Source of the DNA: Chitinophagales bacterium | GTDB lineage: Bacteria > Bacteroidota > Bacteroidia > Chitinophagales > UBA2359 | Assembly: GCA_016787295.1 (NCBI GenBank) | Contig: JAEUUX010000273.1 | Coordinates: 1-32,217, forward strand | Reading direction: 5' to 3' | Length of the DNA: 32,217 bases | Part shown: in pieces, positions 16,271 to 24,011 of the stretch | Position numbering within the stretch: position 1 is the first letter of the stretch | How the letters are laid out: each line of letters starts with the position of its first letter | Made by a program: the position numbers and the translations under genes | The notes under the pieces: model-generated | Told to the model about the DNA's origin: nothing | Databases searched by the model: none | The model's input: only the letters and a program-made list of their open reading frames with translations

Positions 16271-17419
16271 CTACTTAATTAAAGTGATATTTCCTTTCTG
16301 GAAGTAGGATTTATCAGGTTCGTTGAGGAAGCTGTAGGTCAGTAAATAGGCATATACTCCTATTTCTTGGCTTTGTCCTTTGTAGTTGCCGTCCCAAGTT
16401 TCGTTGATGTTTGTTGCTTCAAACACTTTTACTCCCCAGCGGTTGTAGATGGTAAGGTGCATATTTGCCATGCCCATTCCAGCAATTCCAAATAGGTCGT
16501 TAACGCCGTCCATGTTGGGCGAAAAAGCGTTAGGTATTTGGATTTTATAGGCAGGTGTGTATAGGCATTCGCAAGTGTTGGGGTCGTAGGTATCGATGGT
16601 AGCGGGGTTATTGTCGTCACACAAAGGTGTTTCTATGGCAATGTGTTCGCATTCGCACGTTTGCTCGTTGTAGGTGTCGGTGGTGTTGCACAAATTGTCG
16701 TCGCAATTAGGTGGAGTGAGGGGCGTGTGTTCGCATTCGCACGTTTGCTCGTTGTAGGTGTCGGTGGTGTTGCACAAATTGTCGTCGCAGTTGGGCGGAG
16801 TGAAAGGTTCTATGGTGAAAGTAATAGTCCCACTACAATTGTGTTCGTTGTTGACTGTGATGGTGTGTTCTCCTACTGCTAAGTCTGTAAAAATGCCATT
16901 GTTTTGCGCAATGCTATTATCTAAGTTGTATTGATAATAAAGATCGGTACTGTCTATGATGCCGACGCTCACACTTCCCAAATCGCTACAATTAGCAGCT
17001 TGGACGAGCCAGTTTATAACAAGTTCGATGGGTGTTGTATTGTCGGTGATGGTGATGGGTCTTTCTATGACACAACCGTTGGCATCGCGCGTTCGGACGA
17101 TATGGTTGCCTGCGGGCAAGTTATCAAAAACGCCTGTTGTCTGCCAAGCACCGTTGTTGAGTTGGTATTCGTAGTTGGGTTCGCCCTCTTGTCCAGTTAC
17201 TATTACTTTGCCTGCGCCCAAGCAATCAATGCCTTGTTGATAGATAAGGCTATCGGACATTACTTTGATGTGTGTGCTTAGGGTATCGGCGCAAACTTGG
17301 TGTAGGCTAATATCATCTAAGCCAAAGTCGTTGCCATAACTGTCAGTGGTTAGGTTGATGATTTGGATAGTGAGTTGTGAGTTGTGTGTTGTTGCCTGAA
17401 CTCCAATAGATGTTACCAT
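16271..17419 (-). CDS. 3' part of a frameshifted M43 protease gene, with CHU_C / T9SS type-B sorting domain
   Basis: This frame continues the gene at 17343-20924 after a frameshift, and the ATG at 17419 is probably not a real start. The frame resumes with LTIQIINLTTDSYGNDFGLDDISL, which completes the carbohydrate-binding-like domain left unfinished upstream. Two SprB-like repeats follow, then a cysteine-rich 28-residue repeat in two near-identical copies (CDDNLCNTTDTYNEQTCECEH). The last 95 residues are a gliding-motility-associated CHU_C domain (PNAFSPNMDGVNDLF, YNRWGVKVFE, WDGNYKG), which is a T9SS type-B sorting signal. Without reading through the frameshift this part would not be exported and the protease would lack its sorting signal. 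It could be translated only after slippage, recoding or deletion of one 7-bp unit. Confidence 0.85.
   Translation of the reverse strand: MVTSIGVQATTHNSQLTIQIINLTTDSYGNDFGLDDISLHQVCADTLSTHIKVMSDSLIYQQGIDCLGAGKVIVTGQEGEPNYEYQLNNGAWQTTGVFDNLPAGNHIVRTRDANGCVIERPITITDNTTPIELVINWLVQAANCSDLGSVSVGIIDSTDLYYQYNLDNSIAQNNGIFTDLAVGEHTITVNNEHNCSGTITFTIEPFTPPNCDDNLCNTTDTYNEQTCECEHTPLTPPNCDDNLCNTTDTYNEQTCECEHIAIETPLCDDNNPATIDTYDPNTCECLYTPAYKIQIPNAFSPNMDGVNDLFGIAGMGMANMHLTIYNRWGVKVFEATNINETWDGNYKGQSQEIGVYAYLLTYSFLNEPDKSYFQKGNITLIK
16643..16810 (-). repeat. 84-bp tandem duplication inside the gene (28 residues x 2)
   Basis: Two adjacent 84-bp units starting at 16643 and 16727 encode the same 28-residue cysteine-rich block. 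They differ by a few bases, for example caattaggtgg versus cagttgggcgg. The copy number is likely to vary in frame. Confidence 0.8.
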
Positions 17420-20400
17420 ATTCGTCCCATACCCAAAATTGTGTAAAGGTTTGTGTTTGTGTCTGGGTTGCCATTAGTGCATCGTTGTTGGCATTGTCAA
17501 TAAAATGAATTTCAAAGACGGGTGGATTAAAGTCACAGCGTGTTGCCCAAAATGAGAACTTATACAGTGTATTGGGTGTTATGTCGGTTATTGTTTGTTG
17601 CCAAAGTGTTGTTGGGGAGTTGGTGCAACCGTCTATGTGCATAAATATATTGTCGTCGGTCGGTGTGTGGTCGACGCATTCAGGGAATAAACTGCCAAAC
17701 CAAGGCGTACCTACATAATAGTTACAGGGGCTGTAAGTGGCGGAGTAGTTTTGTTGGCTGGTGAAAGCAAAGTTACCATAGCTGAAATCGCTGTTTACGA
17801 TTTTGTTTTCGCCCAATTTAGTAGCTATAACGGTATAGTCGGTAGTTTGAGTTGGTGTGGCGATAGGGTTTCTAATGTTGGGGTTGCTTAAGCCTGTGGT
17901 AGGCGACCATTGATAGGTTGTGAAGCCAATACTTGCTGCCAATTCGATACCTTGTCCTTGACAGAGCGTTGTATCAAGTGGGGATAGGCTCAAAGTGGGA
18001 CAGGGACAGTTTTCGTCTATTAGTCCATTGTTATTGTCGTCTATAAAATTGTCGCAAAGTTCCTCGCAAATAGTAGAGCATAAGGTGTCTGATTGTGTTA
18101 AAAGGACGGAGGTTATGGTGGCTTGTTGGTTGGCTTGTATATAGTTGTTGATATTGGAGACCGTCCAAGTGGTGGTGGTTTTTTGCATTTGGGAATTGAT
18201 GTCTTCTATCCCGATACTGTCGTTGTCACAACCGGGCGTAAGCAATTCGTTATTGACTTTGCCGAGATAAATATCGCGCTGTTGGGCTATGGTATGAAAA
18301 CCTGTCATCACATAACCGTCGTTGTTCACTTGGTCTAAGTGATAGATAGACCCATAACCCAAATAAGTGCTATTGAGTGTGCCGCCTGTGTTGGTGGTGC
18401 TGCCTATGCCAATAGCGCCGTCCATTATAGTGCCATTAATTAGGTTGGTGGCATCGTTAAAAGTGTAGACAATTTCTTGGTTAGTGGTATTATAGGTGCT
18501 TGAGGTGACAGCCGCTTGTTGGCTACCTTGTACCACAAAGTTTTTTTGCCAAATGATGTTGCCATTAGCGGGATTGAGGGTCATCAAGGTGGAACTTGCT
18601 GCTGAGGCTATGGTTGTCCAGTTTTGTAGGGCTTGTTGTGTGGTTGTCACTAAATAATTACCATTGATTATTGTGATACTTGTTACATTGTCGTTGGTGC
18701 CTGCAAAACCATTTTGTGAAAAGTATTCGCTGCTCCATATTTCGTTGCCGTTGGCATTGAGTTTCAGGACAAAAGCATTGTGGAAATTGTCGAAAGTATC
18801 GCCATGATAGGAACGGGTATAGCCAATAACCACAATATTATTGTTGTCCTCAACAAGGTCTATGCCCACGTCGGTGCTGCCGTTGGTGTTGGCAAATTGT
18901 TTGCACCAAAGTCCATTGCCATTGGCATCTACTTTCCCTATCATCATATCCACGACGGAGCAGCCATAGTTGGCAGCACCTATGAAGGCAAAACCGCCGT
19001 CAGTGGTTTCGATGGCTCGATAAGTCGTTTCGCCGTTGTCGGTATTGCCATTGATTTTGCTTACCCAAAGTGTGTTGCCCATGGCATCTAAACGCCACAA
19101 AAAGCCAAATTGTTGCGGACTGCCTTGACAAGTGGGCAAACCATTGGGATAGCTTATGCCAACGGCAAGATAGCCTCCGTCGGTGGTTTTCTTGACATCG
19201 TACAATGTCTCGTGGAGATTGTTGGTGCCTATCTTTTTGTTCCAAACAACGCTTCCTGTGGCAGATGTTTTGAACAATAGTCCGTCATTAAAGTTGGTGG
19301 GGCTAAAACTTTTGGTATAAGCTGCCACTATGTAGCCGCCGTCGCTGTCGGTGGCTACGCGTGTGCCAATGTCTTCGTTAGCCCCGCCATACGTTACCTG
19401 AAAGGTGCTGCCTGCACAGCCTACGGGTGCGCCAACGGGTGCAACGCCGATGATTTGGCAATCTGTTTTTTGACAAAAGCTGTTGGAAGCCGTGACACAG
19501 ACGTAATAGTTGCCTTCGTCATCGAATTGTTGGCTGTAGGTGGGATTTGTGCCGACGTTGGTGCCGTTGAGTGTCCATTGATAGGCAGTTGCGCCTGTGA
19601 TATTTGTTCCAAAGATGATGGTATTGCCTTCGTTGATGCTGGTGGCAGAGGCTATGATTTCGCCTGCGATGTTGCAGTTTACGTTTATTTGGATAGAATC
19701 AATGGCATCATAACAAAGCGGGCTGTTGCTGTATGCCTGTAGTTTGACCCAATAATTGCCAATGGCGTTGAAGGTATGCGAGGCGTTGGGTGTGTTGTTG
19801 GCAAAGGGGGCTTGGTTGTCAATGTTGTAGGTATAAACGTTGGTGTTGGTGACTGCGCCTGTAAAGTTGACGGTACTGCCAACGGTTATATTGGTGGCAT
19901 CGGCGGCGAGGTTGGCAGTCAGCGGAGCAGGACAAGGCGAAAGGCAGGCGAGAGAGTTGAGCAGACAATTTTGAGTGGTTTCGAGGGTGGCTATCATGCG
20001 CGTTTTTTGTCCAGCAGTAAATCGCCAGGGCGTACAAGCGCCATAGTCCATATAGTTGTTGGTATCGTCGGGAAGGTCGGGCGAATCGGTGTTGCAGGTG
20101 TTGGCATTGCAAGCACTAAAGGTTTCATTGTCGGGCGGGGTGTCGCACACATTGTCGCCGTCCACCAAACAGTCGTTAGCGGAAACATCGCAACCATTTT
20201 GGAAGGTGTGCCATAGCCCAAAGAAGTGTCCCATTTCGTGGGCAGTGACTTGGGTGCCGTTGAAGGTGTTCCAGTATTGACTTTCTTGTACCATAAACCC
20301 ACAAGAGGATCCGACGGTGGCATATCCTGCAACGCTACAGCCATAGCCTGCCCCTGTGATGTCGGTCACTAAATAGATATTGACGTATTGGCAGCAGTCC

Positions 20401-20924
20401 CAGAAGGCAATGTCCATCAATTGTTGTTCGTCGCCATAGTTAAAACTTGGACTGTTGCAGTCGTTTTGGTTTACAATATCGCTATAGTGTCGCAAAATAC
20501 CGTTTGTGGCTTGTCCGTCGGGTGTGCGTTGTGCCAAGCAAAACTGAATGTCGGTGTTGATACCCGTTGCAGACTGGAAGTTATTGGTGTTGGCAAATGC
20601 TTCGTTGAGCATATCCAAACCTGTTGCTACTTGTGCGTCGGTAAGGTTGTTGCCTGCTCCAATGGGCGTGCCAATGGGCGAAACAATATGGACAACTACA
20701 GGAATGGTGTAGAGGTCGCGCAAATTGGTGGCGTGGTGTAGCAAATCTACTACGCGCTGATGAATGGCTTGTTGCTGTTCGTCAAAGTTTTGTTGGTACA
20801 CTGCATCGCTATTGTAGCGTTGTTGGTGCAGTTGGTCGGTAAAACACCAAGGTTGTTGCGCCCAAAGGCTAACATTGGTGCAACAACATAGTACTAAGAT
20901 AGTAATGTAAAAGTTTAGGTTCAT
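17343..20924 (-). CDS. 5' part of a frameshifted M43 (pappalysin-like) metalloprotease gene
   Basis: The 1193-residue frame has a signal peptide (LVLCCCTNVSLWAQ) and an M43 catalytic domain. Its zinc site is HEMGHFFGLWH (His229, Glu230, His233, His239) with DNVCDTPPDNE and a Met-turn NNYMDYGACTPWRFT. Two PKD-like domains follow, then a long series of DGGY-type repeats (GTRVATDSDGGYIVAAYTKS) resembling a beta-propeller, then DDNNNGLIDENCPC, an Ig-like domain, and the start of a carbohydrate-binding-like beta-sandwich (ENKIVNSDFSYGNFAF). The frame goes wrong after SSGNNTQLT and ends 14 residues later. Excluding one copy of a 7-bp tandem duplication (17371-17385) joins it in frame to 16271-17419, giving 1548 residues with a T9SS type-B tail. 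It was probably one exported protease, now interrupted or phase-off. Confidence 0.9.
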   Translation of the reverse strand: MNLNFYITILVLCCCTNVSLWAQQPWCFTDQLHQQRYNSDAVYQQNFDEQQQAIHQRVVDLLHHATNLRDLYTIPVVVHIVSPIGTPIGAGNNLTDAQVATGLDMLNEAFANTNNFQSATGINTDIQFCLAQRTPDGQATNGILRHYSDIVNQNDCNSPSFNYGDEQQLMDIAFWDCCQYVNIYLVTDITGAGYGCSVAGYATVGSSCGFMVQESQYWNTFNGTQVTAHEMGHFFGLWHTFQNGCDVSANDCLVDGDNVCDTPPDNETFSACNANTCNTDSPDLPDDTNNYMDYGACTPWRFTAGQKTRMIATLETTQNCLLNSLACLSPCPAPLTANLAADATNITVGSTVNFTGAVTNTNVYTYNIDNQAPFANNTPNASHTFNAIGNYWVKLQAYSNSPLCYDAIDSIQINVNCNIAGEIIASATSINEGNTIIFGTNITGATAYQWTLNGTNVGTNPTYSQQFDDEGNYYVCVTASNSFCQKTDCQIIGVAPVGAPVGCAGSTFQVTYGGANEDIGTRVATDSDGGYIVAAYTKSFSPTNFNDGLLFKTSATGSVVWNKKIGTNNLHETLYDVKKTTDGGYLAVGISYPNGLPTCQGSPQQFGFLWRLDAMGNTLWVSKINGNTDNGETTYRAIETTDGGFAFIGAANYGCSVVDMMIGKVDANGNGLWCKQFANTNGSTDVGIDLVEDNNNIVVIGYTRSYHGDTFDNFHNAFVLKLNANGNEIWSSEYFSQNGFAGTNDNVTSITIINGNYLVTTTQQALQNWTTIASAASSTLMTLNPANGNIIWQKNFVVQGSQQAAVTSSTYNTTNQEIVYTFNDATNLINGTIMDGAIGIGSTTNTGGTLNSTYLGYGSIYHLDQVNNDGYVMTGFHTIAQQRDIYLGKVNNELLTPGCDNDSIGIEDINSQMQKTTTTWTVSNINNYIQANQQATITSVLLTQSDTLCSTICEELCDNFIDDNNNGLIDENCPCPTLSLSPLDTTLCQGQGIELAASIGFTTYQWSPTTGLSNPNIRNPIATPTQTTDYTVIATKLGENKIVNSDFSYGNFAFTSQQNYSATYSPCNYYVGTPWFGSLFPECVDHTPTDDNIFMHIDGCTNSPTTLWQQTITDITPNTLYKFSFWATRCDFNPPVFEIHFIDNANNDALMATQTQTQTFTQFWVWDEYGNIYWSSGNNTQLTTHYPNHQPNH
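17371..17385. repeat. 7-bp direct tandem duplication causing a frameshift
   Basis: The plus strand reads TGAGTTGTGAGTTGT, that is GAGTTGT twice (17372-17378 and 17379-17385); on the coding strand this is ACAACTC twice. With one copy the frame reads NNTQLTIQIINLTTD, and total length 16271-20924 minus 7 is 4647 nt, exactly 1549 codons. With two copies the frame shifts by +1 into a stop at 17343. Confidence 0.92.
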
Positions 20925-20999
20925 AAGGGATATTTTTGTAGATGAAGCAATAGAAAATAAAACTGTTGGTCAAATAACATGGCGGTATGAAAATACTTG

Positions 21000-21056
21000 C
21001 CCTCCAAAGCGTTAAGTAACTGATGGATTAGCAGTTATCTTTACTTCTTTGGAGGG
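21000..21056. repeat. Long stem-loop upstream of the large M43 gene
   Basis: CCCTCCAAAG (21000-21009) pairs with CTTTGGAGGG (21047-21056), and the inner TAACTG (21017-21022) pairs with CAGTTA (21032-21037). On the plus strand it is followed by TGTTGCTTTTTTGG. It lies 76 bases before the minus-strand start codon, so it could be a leader structure or a plus-strand terminator. Confidence 0.5.
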
Positions 21057-21081
21057 TGTTGCTTTTTTGGACATTTGGATT

Positions 21082-21565
21082 TATTAGTTCTTTAAGTTAA
21101 TACTGTCAGGTGTTTGTTTTTTCCGTAGCTTGATAACAACATTAGGTGGTATTGTAAAAAGGATAACGGTAAAAATGCTAAGGCAAATAAAGCCCGAAGG
21201 GGTGAAAGGAGGGCATGTTTTAGCGAACAATATATCACGTCGTCGGGGTTTATGTTAATTATTCTACTATTTTGAAGCTATAAACGTGTCACTTCGTCGG
21301 GATTTCTATTATTTTGAGCTTGTAATCTTGTTAGCTAAGGGGGTTTGTTTTAATAATAACAAATAACACCTTGATAGGGTTGTTATCAAATTGTCATTAT
21401 CAAAATATCATTTCACATTTGTCTTTTTTTTACAACAAGGCAAGTTAAAATCATTTTTTAAGGTCGTTATTAAACTATAGGGAGAAACGCTACGCGGCAA
21501 ATAGGATTTAAATTCCATTATGCGGAGAAATGCTACGCAACAAAATTAAACTGAAAGGCTACTTG
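21082..21565. repeat. Palindromic repeat R1, copy 2, split by an R2 element
   Basis: The left end of R1 (TTAGTTCTTTAAGTTAATAC, then TGTCAGGTGTTTG) lies at 21083-21130. A right-end-like segment (GCGGAGAAATGCTACGC...AAATTAAACTGAAAGGCTAC) lies at 21480-21565. About 350 bp in between contain R2 copy 2. No credible gene is seen in 20925-22090; the rest is AT-rich, with R3 at 21782-21903. Confidence 0.55.
21184..21392. repeat. Hairpin repeat R2, copy 2
   Basis: It is homologous along its length to 16031-16247: AATAAAGCCCGAAGG at the start, CGAACAATATATCAC, two CGTCGGGGTTT-type units about 54 bp apart, and TTTGTTTTAATAATAA near the end. It is inserted between the two halves of R1 copy 2. Confidence 0.65.
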
Positions 21566-21781
21566 TGGTGTTAAGGAGTGCGGGCGAGGTGTTGGTTTAA
21601 TAGGCTTTTTTTTGTGATTGTCGATGAGCAAAAATGGTAGTGGTTCGTTTTGTTTTGTTCGGTGCTATAAGGAGTGTCGGATTATTGAATAGTGGTGGTG
21701 TTGGTGCTTAGTAAAGCAGGGTGATTTGGGGTAATGACATTAGGTAGTGGTGTAGTGACAATAGCAATAAGGTGTTTGTAT

Positions 21782-21903
21782 TGTTCGAGTGGCGAAGCGC
21801 GTTAGGGATACGGAGGGTGGCGTTAGCCAGTGCGGAGAGCAACGCAGCACCAAGCGTAGCGAAGCCCGCAGCAGCCCGACCCGCATGGGAACGCCCAAAA
21901 AAT
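21782..21903. repeat. Structured intergenic repeat R3, copy 1
   Basis: It begins GGCGAAGCGCGTTAGGGAT and ends AGCCCGACCCGCATGGGAA then CGCCCAAAA. The ends can pair (GGCG/CGCC, GTTAGGG/CCCGAC). The core has its own stem, GGTGGCGTT...AACGC..CACC. The second copy at 23745-23855 shares both ends but has a different core. The minus-strand open frame across it is not a gene. Confidence 0.7.
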
Positions 21904-22090
21904 ATAACTGCTTTTAAGCATATTGAGTGCCGTTTGCCTGATTCGTAATGCCATTTTTATGGTGGCATATATCGGTTTGTTGGGTGTTAGTGGTGTTTTA
22001 GCATTATTTTGGGAGTTGTAAATACGCCCGTTTAATGCTTGTTTTGCTGCTGTTGTTGTTGATTTGAAATGGGTATTGTGCATTTTTTAT

Positions 22091-22834
22091 TCAAATTAAG
22101 TCGGCATAACGGCATACACTTATTAAATAGTGGGTGTAGGTGGTTTGGTCATGGTCGAGAATACCTTGGGCGGTGAGTGTGTTGTATTTGACATAACCAG
22201 CGGCGTGTAATATCTTTTGGTCGGGAGCTATGATGCCTACGTGGGTGATTTTTTCGCGGTCGGGTGTGCTGCTAAAGAAAGCGAGGTCGCCTATACGATG
22301 GCCTTCGAAGGCGATGGTTGTGCCACCGGTGGCTTGTTGGTGGGAGTCGCGGTTGAGTACGATTCCAATGGTGCGGTATAGTATTTGGGTTAAGCCCGAA
22401 CAGTCTATGCCCCACATTGTTCGTCCGCCCCAAAGGTAGGGGGTGTCTAAAAAATAGTTGTTGGCAAGGCTAAATAGGGTTTTGGTGTTGTAGCTGTCGT
22501 TATTGGTGGTGCAGTGTCCGGTGGGTGGCAGCAGGGGGCAGAGTTGTTGGTTAACAAAACTGCCGATGCTCAACATTTTGTTGGAAGGGCGGGCATAGAT
22601 GGGGACTTTGAGGCATTGTATTGGCTCGGTGATGATTTGTTGCTGTATTTGTCCGTTGGGGAGCCAGCCTTCATACAAATCATAATCGGTTTTGATGAAC
22701 GACCAGTGGTCTTGTTGTTCGATGATTTGGTAGGTCTCGCCAAAGAGTAACTCACTTAGCATTTCGGAACGGTGAGAGGGTTCTTTGCGGAGGGCTATGT
22801 GGGATAGGTGGCAACGATTTTGGTAAGAAAGCAT
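22091..22834 (-). CDS. SH3b - NlpC/P60 family cysteine peptidase
   Basis: The 247-residue protein has no signal peptide and is probably cytoplasmic. Residues 1-65 form a bacterial SH3-like domain (HIALRKEPSHRSEMLSELLFGE, GWLPNG) with a second SH3-like part to about 100. The NlpC/P60 domain follows from about 120, with PYLWGGRTMWGIDCSGLTQ (nucleophile Cys145), ITHVGI (His198) and a polar third residue, His210, in ILHAAG. The architecture matches gamma-D-glutamyl-L-diamino-acid endopeptidases of the YkfC type, which hydrolyse murein peptides during recycling. The PD-(D/E)XK-like gene lies 59 bases upstream on the same strand. Heptad repeats fill that gap immediately before the start codon. Confidence 0.92.
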   Translation of the reverse strand: MLSYQNRCHLSHIALRKEPSHRSEMLSELLFGETYQIIEQQDHWSFIKTDYDLYEGWLPNGQIQQQIITEPIQCLKVPIYARPSNKMLSIGSFVNQQLCPLLPPTGHCTTNNDSYNTKTLFSLANNYFLDTPYLWGGRTMWGIDCSGLTQILYRTIGIVLNRDSHQQATGGTTIAFEGHRIGDLAFFSSTPDREKITHVGIIAPDQKILHAAGYVKYNTLTAQGILDHDQTTYTHYLISVCRYADLI

Positions 22835-22836
22835 TG

Positions 22837-22870
22837 TAATGGTTAATTGTTAATGGTTAATTGTTAATGA
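22837..22870 (-). repeat. Heptad repeat ATTAACM before the NlpC/P60 start
   Basis: On the coding strand the leader reads ATTAACA, ATTAACC, ATTAACA, ATTAACC, ATTACA, then ATG. These are four 7-bp units ending three bases from the start codon. Confidence 0.75.
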
Positions 22871-22893
22871 TATTTTGCAAAATGCGGGTTGTT

Positions 22894-23565
22894 TTATTGT
22901 TGATTTGGGGTTTGTTCTTGTACGATTTGTTTGAGGGCTTTTAGCCAGCGAACAATATGGTGAATATCGTCTGTGGTGCCGTCAAATCCTCTGCTGATGC
23001 TGTAGTGTTGATGATGGAGTGCCATAAAATACCAATCTCTGCCCAAGACATAGCAACCATAAACCGTTTTTGTCTCTTGGTTGAGATGTTGTCCGACAAG
23101 CATAGCCGACAGTACTTGTCCTGCTGCATCGCCTTTAAAAGCTATTTCTTTTTTAAATTCATTAAAAGCGAAATAGGGTATTTCGGGTTCTCCATAACCA
23201 GAAGCTAATATCTCATCGGGTTTTCCCATCAGGGTGATATGGGTATTTTGGACAGTTGTTAAGGTTGTTTCTATCGAACGTTGTGCAAATAAGTTGAAAC
23301 GATAAGGTTCTGTAAAGTGTATTAGACTAAATATTGGACCAATAAAATGTAGGCTTAGGTCTTGTTCTTTCCAGTAAAAGGCATTGAGGTCTAATAAGTT
23401 GCGAAGATGGGTACAGGTCATTGTTTCATAGTCGGATAAAACGATGGGAGCGGCACGTTTTTCCCAGTTTTCCAAAGCAGGTAACGGACGTACCCATCGC
23501 AAACCGAAAAGTTTGTCTAATTGCGGAAGTGAGCAATCTACAAAGTTTAATACGGAAGTTTTCAT
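22894..23565 (-). CDS. Hypothetical protein, PD-(D/E)XK nuclease-like
   Basis: The 223-residue protein has no signal peptide or membrane segment. It resembles a widespread family of uncharacterised Bacteroidota proteins that begin with LDKLFGL and have WKEQDLSLHFIGPIFSLIHF in the middle. Residues 114-155 fit a PD-(D/E)XK nuclease core, with GKPD (Asp117), then the half-motif EFK (Glu136, Lys138), then Gln150 in GQVLSAMLVGQ. This fold assignment is an inference from motif spacing only. The end has YGCYVLGRDWYFMAL and a helix, IHHIVRWLKALKQIV. In other genomes the family often occurs alone. Here it precedes the NlpC/P60 gene on the same strand, perhaps sharing a transcript. Heptad repeats lie directly upstream of its start. 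Confidence 0.8.
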   Translation of the reverse strand: MKTSVLNFVDCSLPQLDKLFGLRWVRPLPALENWEKRAAPIVLSDYETMTCTHLRNLLDLNAFYWKEQDLSLHFIGPIFSLIHFTEPYRFNLFAQRSIETTLTTVQNTHITLMGKPDEILASGYGEPEIPYFAFNEFKKEIAFKGDAAGQVLSAMLVGQHLNQETKTVYGCYVLGRDWYFMALHHQHYSISRGFDGTTDDIHHIVRWLKALKQIVQEQTPNQQ

Positions 23566-23570
23566 ATAGA

Positions 23571-23607
23571 GTAATGGTTAATTGTTAATGGTTAATGGTT
23601 AATTACT
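23571..23607 (-). repeat. Heptad repeat ATTAACM before the PD-(D/E)XK-like gene
   Basis: On the coding strand: ATTAACC, ATTAACC, ATTAACA, ATTAACC, ATTAC. These four heptads end about five bases before the start codon. The rest of 23608-23744 is T/G-rich with no gene. Confidence 0.75.
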
Positions 23608-23744
23608 GTTTGTTAATGAGAGCGTGTTTGTTGGTTGGTTATTGGTTGTTGAGTGCAGGTTTTGGGGTTTTGTTTGTTGGTGTTGTGTTTTAGGTAGTTT
23701 TATTGGAATAGTAATGTTATTATGTTATAGCATCTCATAAAAAT

Positions 23745-23855
23745 GCTCGAAGGGCGAAGCGCGTTAGGGATTGTAAGGGCAGCCGTTAGGCTGGTGCTTG
23801 CACCGTAGCGGTAGCGAAGCCCTGTAAAGCCCGACCCGCAAGGAACGCCCAAAAG
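23745..23855. repeat. Structured intergenic repeat R3, copy 2
   Basis: It has the same ends as copy 1 (GGGCGAAGCGCGTTAGGGAT; AGCCCGACCCGCAAGGAACG then CCC). The core differs, with CAGCC-GTTA-GGCTG and GGTGC-TT-GCACC hairpins. It lies downstream of the beta-helix lipoprotein gene, as copy 1 lies downstream of the NlpC/P60 gene. Confidence 0.7.
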
Positions 23856-23884
23856 AATGTATTCGATAATAGAATCTAAATGGA

Positions 23885-23995
23885 CTTAGTAGTTCCTTAT
23901 TTAATACTGTTAGATGTTTGTTTCCCCGTAACGTAGGGTTTAAACGCTACGTTACGGGGAAACGTTAACGACAAGATTAAAGTAAGGCTACTTAG
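23885..23995. repeat. Palindromic MITE-like repeat R1, copy 3
   Basis: The terminal segments CTTAGTAGTTCCTTATTTAA and TTAAAGTAAGGCTACTTAG are inverted repeats. Inside, GTTTCCCCGTAACGTAG (23920-23936) pairs perfectly with CTACGTTACGGGGAAAC (23947-23963). It sits 17 bases past the lipoprotein stop codon and could act as its terminator. Confidence 0.78.
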
Positions 23996-24011
23996 TTGTC
24001 TGTTTGTTTTC

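Noticed and set aside
17343-17419. Programmed ribosomal frameshift joining the two M43 frames
   Set aside because: No slippery heptamer is present. A perfect 7-bp duplication explains the +1 shift exactly.
21823-22083. 86-codon minus-strand open frame
   Set aside because: Its 3' part is the R3 structured repeat read as protein, and its composition is not gene-like.
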